A stretch of 27,775 bases of DNA. Source: CAYFPO01 sp964345035. GTDB lineage: Bacteria; Fidelibacterota; Marinisomatia; SCGC-AAA003-L08; GCA-002704045. Shown here in pieces: positions 1 through 8,604 of this stretch (its first letter is position 1; every line of letters begins with the position of its first letter). The stretch is taken from NCBI GenBank assembly GCA_964345035.1, contig CAYFPO010000025.1, positions 1 to 27,775 of the forward strand, written 5' to 3'. The notes under the pieces are model-generated. The model was not told the DNA's origin. It was given only the letters and a program-made list of their open reading frames with translations, and searched no databases. The translations under genes were made by a program, and so were the position numbers.

Positions 1-615
1 CGTCTAAAAATACTTCAACACCTGCTGCAATAATGGTATCTCCCTCTGTTGGAGAAAGCAGTGTAATTATAGGATTGATTCCCGAATATTCACAGCAGTT
101 ATAATCTTCCGGATCATCTTCATTACAGCCGTCAGAATCGGGATCATAATTGTCTGAATCCGGATCATTACAGCCGGCAACAAAATCAGAACCGCCAAGG
201 CAATCGCCATAACCAACTGTCAAACCTTCACCACCCTCACCTGATACAACACCACCTTCAATACATACTTCACCGCCTGCCACTTCATAAGTCAAATTCG
301 CCAATACACCTGAACCTGCCGGAAAGGAAGTTCCCATTAAAGAAAATCCAAGCACTGTACTTTCATTCGCCGTTACCATCCAGTCACCGGGGACTACATC
401 ACCTGCTGTGGCTTCTGTAATTGCAACACCTGTTACATCAAATTGAAATCCATAGACATCTTCAGTATTATCAATTAAAATTTCCATGGTTCCGGCATCT
501 TCATCTACAGAACCAAAGCTCAGTGTAACATCCTGAGCATAAGAAAATTGAAAAGTTGTCAGTGTAATTATTATTGCTACTAAATTAGATTGAATATATT
601 TTTGTGATTTCATTA
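1..615 (-). CDS. Secreted surface protein with cohesin-like domain; 3' end off window; apparent frameshift
   Basis: The reading frame is open from near the ATG at 615 to the window edge, but only if one base is restored in the A-tract at 599-605. As written, the ATG frame stops after 11 codons. With eight A instead of seven it reads MKSQKKYIQSNLVAI, a Lys-rich n-region, hydrophobic core and FSYAQ cleavage site: a signal peptide. The mature part begins QDVTLSF and carries DVYGFQFDVTG and SGVLANLTYEV, a pattern like cohesin-type beta-sandwich domains. Around residues 147-172 comes an Asp/Cys-rich stretch (GCNDPDSDNYDPDSDGC) resembling calcium-binding linkers. The N-terminus matches the broken gene at the right edge of the window, so this is a multicopy surface family. 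An ideal Shine-Dalgarno sequence precedes the ATG, which argues that the gene was recently functional. Its ligand or substrate cannot be told from the sequence. Confidence 0.72.
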
Positions 616-620
616 TATAA

Positions 621-628
621 CCTCCTGA
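621..628 (-). promoter_or_regulatory. Strong Shine-Dalgarno sequence of the surface-protein gene
   Basis: On the minus strand AGGAGGTT lies 5 bases upstream of the ATG at 615. It is the best ribosome-binding site in the window, where most other genes have weak or none. It fixes the start codon and so exposes the frameshift just downstream. Confidence 0.8.
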
Positions 629-715
629 AAATTGGGTATAAGTCTAAATTTTAGTTAAATTCTATTATATTAATTTCTTACAAATAATTTCATTTACCAA
701 TAGTTGTTTTCTCGT

Positions 716-731
716 CGTGATTCCCATCACA
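716..731. promoter_or_regulatory. CRP-like palindromic operator candidate
   Basis: The plus strand reads CGTGATTCCCATCACA: a perfect GTGA-N6-TCAC inverted repeat, one base from the E. coli CRP core TGTGA-N6-TCACA. It is centred about 108 bp upstream of the surface-protein ATG and lies in the only substantial intergenic region on that side (616-899). The window also encodes a Crp-family regulator whose recognition helix matches that of E. coli CRP at the base-contacting Arg, Glu and Arg. Regulation is inferred, not shown. Confidence 0.5.
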
Positions 732-899
732 TATTTCAGTATATTTTCAAAGCTGAGTATTTCAGTTCCGCACATTACTGCCCCGAATTCTTCCTGTTTT
801 TATGTGATTACTTCAATATCCGCACAGGAATATAGGAATAATCAGCCAGAAATACACATATTTTTATCGAAAAATTAATTCAGAGGATTTTAGTGTATT

Positions 900-2726
900 T
901 TACTTTATTAGGTGGCTCACTATTGCTTCCGCAATCTTTTGTGGAATTTTTGATTTGGATTGTATTTCATTAGGGGCAGCACTTTTTAATTCATCAATTG
1001 ATTTAAATGCTTTCCAGACTGCATTGATTCGTTTTGGTCCCATACCGGGTATGTCATCCAAAACTGATTTTGTCATCTCTTTTTTGCGTTTCTGTCTGTG
1101 GAATGTAACAGCAAATCTATGGGCTTCATCACGGATTTCCCGCAGGAGGTATAATCCAGGTGAATTTTTCGGTATATTCTGGGGCTCACCAATGCCCGGT
1201 TTAAAAACTTCCTCCAGTCGTTTTGCCAGACCAATTGTGGGAATATAATTCAACCCCAATTTGTTCAATGCACGAGTGGCAGAATTAAGCTGCCCCTTAC
1301 CACCATCAATGAGAATAAGATCCGGTAGCGGTAAATTGTCAATTAAAACCCGTGTGTATCTTCTGTTAATGACTTCATTCATAGATTCAAAGTCATCTAT
1401 CCCTGTCACCGTTTTAATATTGTATTTTCGATATTCCTTCTTCCTTGGTTTACCGTCTATAAAACAAACCATAGAAGCAACTGAATTTGTCCCCTGAATA
1501 TTGGAAATATCAAATGCCTCAATCCTTCTCGGGGGTATTTCCATATTCAAATCTTCCTGGAGGAATTGCACCTTTTTCGGGACTATCTCTTTCTGACGGG
1601 TTTTCCGGATTCGTAATTCCCCCACTAACAGATCAGCATTTTTGACTGCCATGCCAACCAATGTTTTCTTTTCCCCAATCTCCGGAATTCGAATTTTCAC
1701 CGATTTGCCCAATTTATCTTTGAGCCAGGTTTCACATCCATCTTTTCCCGGGAAATCAGATTCCACCAGTATTTCTGTGGGAATATCATCAGTTGAATTG
1801 TAATATTGTGTAAAATATTCTGCCAGTACTTGTTTTCTATCTTCGGCATCTGAAACCGTAAGATGAAATTTTTCTCTACCGATAAGTAATCCATTTCTGA
1901 TACGCATCACCACTCCAATACCATATTTATTTTCTGCAGAAACTGCTAATACATCTCTATCAGTAAAATCATTCATTACTTTCTTCTGCCGTTTGGTGAA
2001 CCTGTCAATTGCAGTCAACTGATTACGATATTGAGCTGCCGATTCAAAATCCAGATCGGCACTTGCAGCATCCATTTTGCAGGAGATATACTTTCGGATA
2101 TCACCATTTCTCCCTTTCATAAATTGTATGATCTGCCGGATCATTCCCCCATATTCTTCCTGGTTGACCAATCCTTCACACGGCCCTCCGCATAACTTTA
2201 AATGATAATCCAGACAAATTTTGATATTCCCCGCAATAATAGAATTTTCATCAATATAATATGAACAGGTTCGTAATTGAAATATTTTATGTATTACTTT
2301 AAGTATTTTCCGTAAATATCCTACATCTGTATATGGACCGAAATAAATATTTTTATCTTTTGTTAATTTTTGCTTCCGTATAATCTCTATGCGGGGATAT
2401 GGCTCATTGGTGATTTGGATATAAGGAAATGACTTATCATCTTTCATCAGTACGTTGAACCTGGGTCGTTTTTCCTTGATGAGATTCGCTTCTGTTAAAA
2501 TGGCTTCAACTTCATTTCTTACAACTATCCATTCAATATTGGTGATCAAGGGGACCATGACTCTGATCTTTGCTTCCCGTTTGTCATTTTTTTGAAAATA
2601 TGACCGTACACGATTTTTTAATACCTTGGCTTTTCCGATATAAATTATTTTGTTATTTTTATCCCTGAAAAGATATACACCGGGGGATTTTGGAAGCTGT
2701 GTTAATTGGGTCTGAAGGTTTGTCAT
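900..2726 (-). CDS. uvrC: UvrABC excinuclease subunit C
   Basis: UvrC makes the two incisions flanking a bulky DNA lesion held by UvrB in nucleotide excision repair. The 608 residues have the full architecture: GIY-YIG nuclease at the N-terminus (GVYLF at 16-20, YIG at 29-31) for the 3' cut; a UVR motif around 211-246 for UvrB contact; an RNase H-like endonuclease for the 5' cut with EAFD (D406), DD at 444-445, LIDGGKG (D474) and EAHRF (H536); and helix-hairpin-helix DNA-binding repeats from about 556 to the end (DIPGMGPKR). Length is normal. It is the last gene of the operon, 45 bases after the methylmalonyl-CoA epimerase stop, with only a weak ribosome site. No obvious terminator hairpin follows. 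Confidence 0.97.
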   Translation of the reverse strand: MTNLQTQLTQLPKSPGVYLFRDKNNKIIYIGKAKVLKNRVRSYFQKNDKREAKIRVMVPLITNIEWIVVRNEVEAILTEANLIKEKRPRFNVLMKDDKSFPYIQITNEPYPRIEIIRKQKLTKDKNIYFGPYTDVGYLRKILKVIHKIFQLRTCSYYIDENSIIAGNIKICLDYHLKLCGGPCEGLVNQEEYGGMIRQIIQFMKGRNGDIRKYISCKMDAASADLDFESAAQYRNQLTAIDRFTKRQKKVMNDFTDRDVLAVSAENKYGIGVVMRIRNGLLIGREKFHLTVSDAEDRKQVLAEYFTQYYNSTDDIPTEILVESDFPGKDGCETWLKDKLGKSVKIRIPEIGEKKTLVGMAVKNADLLVGELRIRKTRQKEIVPKKVQFLQEDLNMEIPPRRIEAFDISNIQGTNSVASMVCFIDGKPRKKEYRKYNIKTVTGIDDFESMNEVINRRYTRVLIDNLPLPDLILIDGGKGQLNSATRALNKLGLNYIPTIGLAKRLEEVFKPGIGEPQNIPKNSPGLYLLREIRDEAHRFAVTFHRQKRKKEMTKSVLDDIPGMGPKRINAVWKAFKSIDELKSAAPNEIQSKSKIPQKIAEAIVSHLIK

Positions 2727-2771
2727 TAAGGTAGAATAGAATAAATGTGAATTAACACGATAAAAGTAGAA

Positions 2772-3209
2772 TTATCCGGTATCTTCTGTATTTGGTCTTT
2801 GACAAAGCTCTACAAGTATTCCACCTGTGGATTTCGGGTGAACGAATGCAATCTGGTACCCTTCAGCACCAATGCGGGGTTTTTCATCTATAAGGATTAT
2901 GTTATTTTTCTTTAGAAATTCAAGGGCATTGCCGAGATTATCAACTTCCAATGCTAAATGATGTAATCCTTTCCCTCTTCTGTTCAGAAATTTGGTAATG
3001 GGTGAGTTTTGTGTAGTGGCTTTCAGCAATTCAATTTTTCCTTTACCGGTGTCAAAAATATCTGTTTTCACTCGTTGGTCATCTATAACTTCAGTTCCTG
3101 TTTGATTAACACCATTTAATAAAGATAAAAAACCGGATGCAGTATCCAGTTCTTTTAATGCAACACCAACATGTTCGATTCCCAGTATCTTAAATGGTAA
3201 TTTTTTCAA
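2772..3209 (-). CDS. mce: Methylmalonyl-CoA epimerase (VOC family)
   Basis: Predicted to interconvert (2S)- and (2R)-methylmalonyl-CoA, linking propionyl-CoA carboxylase to the B12-dependent mutase. The 145 residues form one vicinal-oxygen-chelate unit pair: GIEHVGVA near the start (H13), KIELLK (E60), GKGLHHLALEV (H83/H84) and GILVELCQ (E134). H13, H84 and E134 sit where the family binds its divalent metal. The start is TTG, 4 bases after the rimO stop; no in-frame ATG is available before the conserved HVGVA strand. MeaB, chaperone of methylmalonyl-CoA mutase, lies in the same operon, which supports the assignment over other VOC proteins. The mutase itself is not in the window. Confidence 0.88.
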   Translation of the reverse strand: MKKLPFKILGIEHVGVALKELDTASGFLSLLNGVNQTGTEVIDDQRVKTDIFDTGKGKIELLKATTQNSPITKFLNRRGKGLHHLALEVDNLGNALEFLKKNNIILIDEKPRIGAEGYQIAFVHPKSTGGILVELCQRPNTEDTG

Positions 3210-3213
3210 GACT

Positions 3214-4512
3214 TCATGCCTTTCCGATTAATTCATATTCTGTTGCATCTGTAATAGTAATATCTAAAAATTCTCCCATAGGATACTCCCCTTCAATCCG
3301 AACGGTATTGTCCACTTCAGGTGAATCTCTATATGTCCGCCCCACAGAAAAACCATCACTCAGGTGCATGTCAATAATAATCTTTTCATTTGTACCAACT
3401 AATTCCTGATTTTTCTTAAGGCTGATCTCCTGTTGTAATAGCATAATCGCATCCATTCTATCGTATTTATCCTGCTGTGGAATCGTATCCTCCAAAGTTT
3501 GATAGCCAACCGTATCTTCTTCGTGAGAATATGTAAACACGCCGAGTCTTTCAAATTTAATTTCTTCAACAAAATCATAGAGTTGTTGGAAATCTTCATC
3601 AGTTTCTCCCGGATAACCAACTATAATAGATGTGCGTATTGCAATTTCCGGATTCACATCCCTAAGGAACATAATCCTTTGCCGAATACCATCACTTTTC
3701 AATCCCCTTCTCATGGATTTTAATAATTTGTCGGAACCATGCTGTACCGGCATATCAATATACGGCACGAGTTTTTCCAATTGTCCATACCGTTGAATCA
3801 TCTCCCTGTGCAAATGAGCAGGGTGGGCATAGTGGAGCCTGATCCACTCCAGCCCATCCACCGTGTCCAGTTCATCCATTAACTGGTGCAGTGAACTTTT
3901 GTTAGGTAAATCCCAGCCGTAAGAAGTGGAATCCTGAGCAATCACCAATAATTCTTTGACACCGTTTTCAGCCAATCGCAGTGCTTCATTCACATTTTCT
4001 TCTACACTACGGCTTTTTTGTAACCCACGCATCAAAGGTATAGAACAAAAAGAGCAGTCATTGTCACATCCCTCAGCAATCTTTAGGTAAGCATAATGTT
4101 TTGGTGTTAACAGGCTACGGAAAAATTCCGGATCATCTTGTTTATGCGTGCCATTGGTAGCCAAGGCAATGACATCTGCCTGATCAGTTGTCCCGAAAAA
4201 ATGATCCACTTCGGGAAGTTCATTTTGTAAATCATCCTTATATCTTTCAGAAAAACAACCGGACACCAATAATTTTTTTAAATTACCTGTTTTTTTAAGC
4301 TCTCCTGCTTCCAGTATAACATCTACAGATTCTTCTCTTGCTGAGTCCAGAAATCCGCAAGTATTTACGATAATTGTTTCAGCATCCTTTGGATTCTCTA
4401 CAAGATTCATTTGTGATTTTTTAATACCGCCTGCGATCACTTCAGAATCGACTAAATTCTTTGAGCATCCCAATGTTATAACACAGACTGAATTTTCAGA
4501 AGATGATTTCAT
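3214..4512 (-). CDS. rimO: Ribosomal protein S12 methylthiotransferase
   Basis: RimO is a radical-SAM enzyme that adds a methylthio group to a conserved Asp of ribosomal protein S12. The N-terminal domain has the three cluster cysteines C16 (TLGCSKNLVDSE), C52 (NTCGFLDSA) and C86. The radical-SAM motif CDNDCSFC (C149, C153, C156) follows, and IVGYPGETDEDF is typical of the core. The C-terminal part after about residue 370 is a TRAM domain that docks S12. The GCSKNLVDSE and GFLDSARE wording separates RimO from its tRNA-modifying relative MiaB. Length (432) is normal. The ATG overlaps the ftsY stop by 4 bases (ATGA), so the two are translationally coupled. Confidence 0.96.
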   Translation of the reverse strand: MKSSSENSVCVITLGCSKNLVDSEVIAGGIKKSQMNLVENPKDAETIIVNTCGFLDSAREESVDVILEAGELKKTGNLKKLLVSGCFSERYKDDLQNELPEVDHFFGTTDQADVIALATNGTHKQDDPEFFRSLLTPKHYAYLKIAEGCDNDCSFCSIPLMRGLQKSRSVEENVNEALRLAENGVKELLVIAQDSTSYGWDLPNKSSLHQLMDELDTVDGLEWIRLHYAHPAHLHREMIQRYGQLEKLVPYIDMPVQHGSDKLLKSMRRGLKSDGIRQRIMFLRDVNPEIAIRTSIIVGYPGETDEDFQQLYDFVEEIKFERLGVFTYSHEEDTVGYQTLEDTIPQQDKYDRMDAIMLLQQEISLKKNQELVGTNEKIIIDMHLSDGFSVGRTYRDSPEVDNTVRIEGEYPMGEFLDITITDATEYELIGKA

Positions 4513-5408
4513 ACCATTTCTGCCTTTTCTTTTCCGATCAATCCATGTAGATAATTTTCAAGATCAAAAGGAATGAGGTCATTAATTTTTTCACCTACTC
4601 CAATATATTGAACCGGTAATTTTAATTCCTTCATTATAGCAACTGCAATCCCCCCCCTTGCAGTCCCGTCCATTTTTGTCAATACTGCACCGGAAATGGG
4701 AATCTGGCTACTGAATAACCGTGCCTGGTTTAAACCATTCTGGCCGGTATTGGCATCAATAGTAATGAATGCATCACAAGCATCAATTTGTTTCATCCCA
4801 ACACGAAACACTTTTTCCAATTCCTTCATCAAATTCTTTGATGTATGTATCCTGCCGGCTGTATCCACGATGATCCGATCATAATTCTGCGCAAGACCGG
4901 ATTGAATGCCATCGAATACTACTGCAGCAGGATCATTAGAATTTAGATTTGAAACCAGTTTAACACCCAATTGTTTTGACCAGAATTCTATTTGTTCAAC
5001 TGCAGCAGCTCTGTACGTATCTGCTCCGACCAACATTACTTTTTCACCTGCTTGGGAAAATCGGCCGGCAAGTTTAGCTGCTGTAGTGGTTTTTCCTGTA
5101 CCATTCACACCAACCAGAAATATCACCCTGCAAAATTTCTGATTAAATTCTAATTTGGATAGATCGGAATGCAGGTAATTATATATTCTGTCTTCCCAAG
5201 AGCGGGATTTATCGTCCGGTTTCTTAAGTTTTTCTATAATATTTTCCACGATCTCCCAACCCAAATCGGATTGGAGCATCACTTCTTCCAATTGCAGCAA
5301 GTCATCTGCTGAAAGCACTGATTTTCCAGTAAATCCTGAAATTAAACTTGTTAGTTTTAATCTGGTTTTTTCCAGCCCCTTATATGTTTTTTTAAACCAG
5401 GAGATCAT
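4509..5408 (-). CDS. ftsY: Signal recognition particle receptor FtsY
   Basis: FtsY is the SRP-receptor GTPase that brings ribosome-nascent chain complexes to the membrane translocon. The 299 residues comprise the N domain (helical, 1-90) and the G domain: P-loop GVNGTGKT at 100-107, DTYRAAA at 130-136, DTAGR at 182-186 and TKMDGTARGG at 244-253. There is no acidic A domain; this short form is common outside the gammaproteobacteria and is expected to bind membrane through its N-terminal amphipathic helix (MISWFKKTYKGLEK). The start overlaps the end of the phosphatidyltransferase gene by 17 bases, and its stop overlaps rimO by 4. Confidence 0.96.
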   Translation of the reverse strand: MISWFKKTYKGLEKTRLKLTSLISGFTGKSVLSADDLLQLEEVMLQSDLGWEIVENIIEKLKKPDDKSRSWEDRIYNYLHSDLSKLEFNQKFCRVIFLVGVNGTGKTTTAAKLAGRFSQAGEKVMLVGADTYRAAAVEQIEFWSKQLGVKLVSNLNSNDPAAVVFDGIQSGLAQNYDRIIVDTAGRIHTSKNLMKELEKVFRVGMKQIDACDAFITIDANTGQNGLNQARLFSSQIPISGAVLTKMDGTARGGIAVAIMKELKLPVQYIGVGEKINDLIPFDLENYLHGLIGKEKAEMV

Positions 5409-5970
5409 CAGTTTTATTCAATTGTTTAAAATATCTATTGTATCTTTTAATATACTGCATAGTGCTGACTATCATCAAAATGATGGATGATATATACAGG
5501 ATGTTTCCAACCATCAATGGTAAATGATAAACAAATGAAATAATCATCAATGAACTGATAAATACAAACCATTTACCTGCCCAATTGGACTGAAATACTT
5601 TATCCTGTACATTCATTAAATATACACCGATGGTTATTATCATTATATCCCGAATAGTGAGTAAACCAAGAAATAATAAAAACCACCAACCTTCTTTAAA
5701 TATGAGGTAAATAATAACAACCATAATACAAATTTTATCAGCGACCGGGTCAATGAGTTTTCCAAAATTGGTTATTTCATCTGCGTGTCGGGCTACAAAT
5801 CCATCCAGAAGATCAGATAAAATGATCAACAAGACCATGATAAAAGACATAAATATATTATCCTTTTCCAAATACCAGATTAATGGTATACACATAAATA
5901 TCCTGCTCATACTGATTGCATTTGCAAGTGTTAAAATTCTATCCTGCCTTGTCTGAAGTCTTTTTTTCAA
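5392..5970 (-). CDS. pgsA: CDP-diacylglycerol-glycerol-3-phosphate phosphatidyltransferase-like
   Basis: An integral membrane enzyme of the CDP-alcohol phosphatidyltransferase family, probably making phosphatidylglycerophosphate, the first step to phosphatidylglycerol and cardiolipin. The signature D-x2-D-G-x2-A-R-x8-G-x3-D-x3-D is complete: D53, D56, G57, A60, R61, G70, D74, D78. Several hydrophobic spans surround it, as expected for the six-helix fold. The alcohol acceptor cannot be read from the motif, so the PgsA name rests on size (192 residues) and the common pgsA layout. The start is TTG in a TTGA overlap with the stop of the polyprenyl synthase gene; no ATG is near. Confidence 0.83.
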   Translation of the reverse strand: MKKRLQTRQDRILTLANAISMSRIFMCIPLIWYLEKDNIFMSFIMVLLIILSDLLDGFVARHADEITNFGKLIDPVADKICIMVVIIYLIFKEGWWFLLFLGLLTIRDIMIITIGVYLMNVQDKVFQSNWAGKWFVFISSLMIISFVYHLPLMVGNILYISSIILMIVSTMQYIKRYNRYFKQLNKTDDLLV

Positions 5971-6944
5971 TGTTCTCTAACTAAATTGAAATCTAAAACC
6001 GAAATTAATGCTTGTTTATATTGTGAATCAGGAAAAATATCAAGTTCCCTTTTTGCTTCATCTGAGATTCTTTTAATAGAATTTTCTGAATATTGTATTC
6101 CGCCGTTTGATTGTATCATATTTCGAATACTTTTTATATCATTTTTCCGGCTATAATTTTTTAATTTTCTTTGGTACTTCTTCTTCTCCTTAGACTGCAT
6201 ATTAGAAAATAAATGAATCAGTGGAAGTGTCAGCATATTTTTCTTAACATCAAATCCGGTAGGTTTACCTAAACCGGCTAAATTGCCGGTGATATCAAAT
6301 AAATCATCTTTAATTTGAAATGCAATTCCCAGCTTTTCACCAAATAATTTCATCGCATTTCGGTTTGATGTATTTTCTGAGGTGGTGATAGCGCCAAGTT
6401 CACACGCAGTTGAGAATAACGAAGCTGTCTTATCACTTACCATCTTAAAATACAATTCTTCCGACATTTCTTTCTTTATTGCTCTCTCAATTTGAAGAAT
6501 CTCTCCCTGGCTTAATCGTTCTGCAGTCACAGATAATGTACGAAGAGCATCAAAATTATTTATGGTAATCATATTACTCAATGCTTTGGAAAACATATAA
6601 TCACCCACCAGAATCGATATTTTATTCTTCCAGATCCTGTTGATAGAGGGAATTCCTCTCCGTAAATTAGCATCATCTACAACATCATCATGAATTAAAG
6701 TTGCCACGTGGAGAATCTCTACCAATGCTGCACTACAGTATGTATTTTTATTTGGCGTGCCGCAGACATTTCCACTTAACAGAGTGAGTAATGGACGCAA
6801 CTGTTTCCCTTTGCGCTTAGAAATATAATTAATTACTGTATTAATGAGTTTTACAGATGATTTTAAAGTATCGCTGTAATATTCACGAAATTTATCAACA
6901 TCCTCCTGGATCATTGTAAATAGATGTTCCGGAAATTTTTTCAA
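5967..6944 (-). CDS. ispB: Long-chain polyprenyl diphosphate synthase
   Basis: A trans-prenyltransferase that adds isopentenyl units to an allylic diphosphate to build a long isoprenoid tail, most likely the menaquinone side chain. Both Asp-rich motifs are present: HDDVVDDANLRRG (D86, D87, D90) and QIKDDLFDITG (D213, D214, D217). The residues ahead of the first motif (HVATLIH) lack the bulky aromatics that stop the chain early in farnesyl or geranylgeranyl synthases, so a long (C30-C50) product is likely; exact length is not readable, and the enzyme could equally be named hepT-like. Start is TTG followed by AAAAAA, in a TTGA overlap with the tatC stop. It could supply prenyl donor for the UbiA enzyme at 17111-18109. 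Confidence 0.87.
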   Translation of the reverse strand: MKKFPEHLFTMIQEDVDKFREYYSDTLKSSVKLINTVINYISKRKGKQLRPLLTLLSGNVCGTPNKNTYCSAALVEILHVATLIHDDVVDDANLRRGIPSINRIWKNKISILVGDYMFSKALSNMITINNFDALRTLSVTAERLSQGEILQIERAIKKEMSEELYFKMVSDKTASLFSTACELGAITTSENTSNRNAMKLFGEKLGIAFQIKDDLFDITGNLAGLGKPTGFDVKKNMLTLPLIHLFSNMQSKEKKKYQRKLKNYSRKNDIKSIRNMIQSNGGIQYSENSIKRISDEAKRELDIFPDSQYKQALISVLDFNLVREH

Positions 6945-7675
6945 CTGGTTTTGACCCTGTCTCCAAATATCATTGCGATGAATATACTGAATTCATATAA
7001 CAGGATTAATGGAATTACAACCATAATTTGACTTATAGGGTCAGGCGGTGTTAATACTGCTCCAATGATCAAAAATGACACAAATGCATATTTTCTGTAA
7101 TGTCTAAGGAATGCAGGAGTTAAAATACCGATTCTGGTGAAAAAATATGAAATAACAGGTAACTGGAAAATTAACCCACTGATAAATAACAACCAGAGAA
7201 TGTAATATAAGTAGTTTTCAAGTGTGAAATTATAACTTACGTCCAGTGCAGATGTTGTCATATTGGTGAAAAACCCAAGACTGAACGGAATTATTATAAA
7301 ATAACCAAAGGAAATTCCAGCTGTAAAAAATAATGATGCAAAAATGGTAACTACAACCATCGTGAATTTACTTCCTGATTTAAAGGCTGGTGCCACAAAT
7401 CTCCAAAACTGATAAAACAACACAGGTAAAGCAAGCATAATACCACACAAAATAGAACAACTTAATTTTACAATAAACATACTTGTAACACTCAATACCT
7501 GAAGGTTAAGATCAATTTTAAGATTCTCAGATGGTTGTATAAGCACACCCAATACAACCTCCCAGTAATAGTATGAAATAATACTGCAGATCAAGATAGT
7601 CCCCAGAGATTTAATAATTCTCCAGCGTAGTTCTTCCAGGTGATCCCAGAACGGCATTTCAATGTTATGTGTCAT
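6941..7675 (-). CDS. tatC: Twin-arginine translocase subunit TatC
   Basis: TatC is the multispanning receptor for twin-arginine signal peptides, exporting folded (often cofactor-bearing) proteins. The N-terminus has the diagnostic cytosolic motif FWDHLEELRWR (residues 9-19), and about six hydrophobic spans follow in 244 residues, the usual length. The conserved Pro-rich turns (SCSILCGIMLALPVLFYQFWRF) and the GAVLTPPDPISQ loop near the end are also typical. No TatA/TatB gene is in the window. ATG start inside the meaB end (11-base overlap). Confidence 0.95.
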   Translation of the reverse strand: MTHNIEMPFWDHLEELRWRIIKSLGTILICSIISYYYWEVVLGVLIQPSENLKIDLNLQVLSVTSMFIVKLSCSILCGIMLALPVLFYQFWRFVAPAFKSGSKFTMVVVTIFASLFFTAGISFGYFIIIPFSLGFFTNMTTSALDVSYNFTLENYLYYILWLLFISGLIFQLPVISYFFTRIGILTPAFLRHYRKYAFVSFLIIGAVLTPPDPISQIMVVIPLILLYEFSIFIAMIFGDRVKTS

Positions 7676-8600
7676 TGGATATCAGTGAATTTGACAATTG
7701 AAGTGGGGATGGCCAGGATTCCCTGTCTTTTTGGATAATTTCTTCAAGAATTTGAAGGCGAGAATTTTTCCAGAATTCCTCTTCATATTTCATATTGATT
7801 ATTTCTCTAACTTGCTGTTTATACCGATTTTGCAGTTTCTTTTGTTTAATCCCCGTCCTGCTGATAAAATTTTCATGGTTTATTATAAAATCAAATAATG
7901 TGTCTATTGCAATAAATTGTGAAGCGACAGTTTTGACAATAGGTGTATTCCAGCCTGTGTCTTCCTTGGTTGATGTGGAAAATAATTGACGTATGGCAAT
8001 TTCGAGTTTATTTGCCCCGTCCCTGTCTGATTTGTTGATTGCAAAAATATCCCCGATTTCCATTAATCCTGCTTTCATCATTTGAATATCATCTCCGGAT
8101 TCAGGTACGAGTACAACAACCACCGTATCGGTTGATTGGATTACATCTAATTCTATCTGCCCCACTCCAACAGTTTCAAACAGTATTACATCATATCCCG
8201 CTGCATCCAAAATATCTCCTGCTTCCCGGGATTTTTCTGCTAATCCTCCCTGATTGCCTCTACTTGCCATGCTTCGTATATAAACTCCGGGATCATCATG
8301 ATGTTCAACCATTCTCACTCTATCTCCCAGCAGGGCACCGCCGGTGAATGGACTCGTTGGATCTACAACGATAACACCAACTTTCTTTTTTTGTTCTCTA
8401 AATAATCGAATTAGATGATCAGTAAGTGTACTCTTTCCTGCCCCGGGAGGGCCAGTTAAACCAACCCTGAATGCATTTCCTGTAAATGAATATAAATCAG
8501 ACAATAATGTATGATTAACATTGTTCTCAATTTCAGTAATTGCTGAGGATATGGCTCGCATATCACCATTCCGTATCTTTTGAATATTTCCGTCAGACAC
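7665..8600 (-). CDS. meaB: MeaB-like GTPase, methylmalonyl-CoA mutase chaperone
   Basis: MeaB is a G3E-family GTPase that gates cobalamin loading of, and protects, methylmalonyl-CoA mutase. Visible motifs: Walker A GPPGAGKS at 50-57, VVDPTSPFTGGALLGDRVRM around 78-97, ETVGVGQIE in the switch region near 142-150, and base-specificity motif NKSD at 189-192. Size (311) fits MeaB/ArgK. With methylmalonyl-CoA epimerase five genes downstream it points to a propionate / methylmalonyl-CoA route. Start is GTG at 8600, immediately behind a TAAATTTG box; no Shine-Dalgarno sequence is visible, so the message may be leaderless. Confidence 0.93.
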   Translation of the reverse strand: MSDGNIQKIRNGDMRAISSAITEIENNVNHTLLSDLYSFTGNAFRVGLTGPPGAGKSTLTDHLIRLFREQKKKVGVIVVDPTSPFTGGALLGDRVRMVEHHDDPGVYIRSMASRGNQGGLAEKSREAGDILDAAGYDVILFETVGVGQIELDVIQSTDTVVVVLVPESGDDIQMMKAGLMEIGDIFAINKSDRDGANKLEIAIRQLFSTSTKEDTGWNTPIVKTVASQFIAIDTLFDFIINHENFISRTGIKQKKLQNRYKQQVREIINMKYEEEFWKNSRLQILEEIIQKDRESWPSPLQLSNSLISNDT

Positions 8601-8604
8601 GGTG

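Noticed and set aside
803..818. A second CRP-like site, TGTGATTACTTCAATA
   Set aside because: Only the first half-site matches. The second half lacks TCAC at the right spacing, so it is likely chance.
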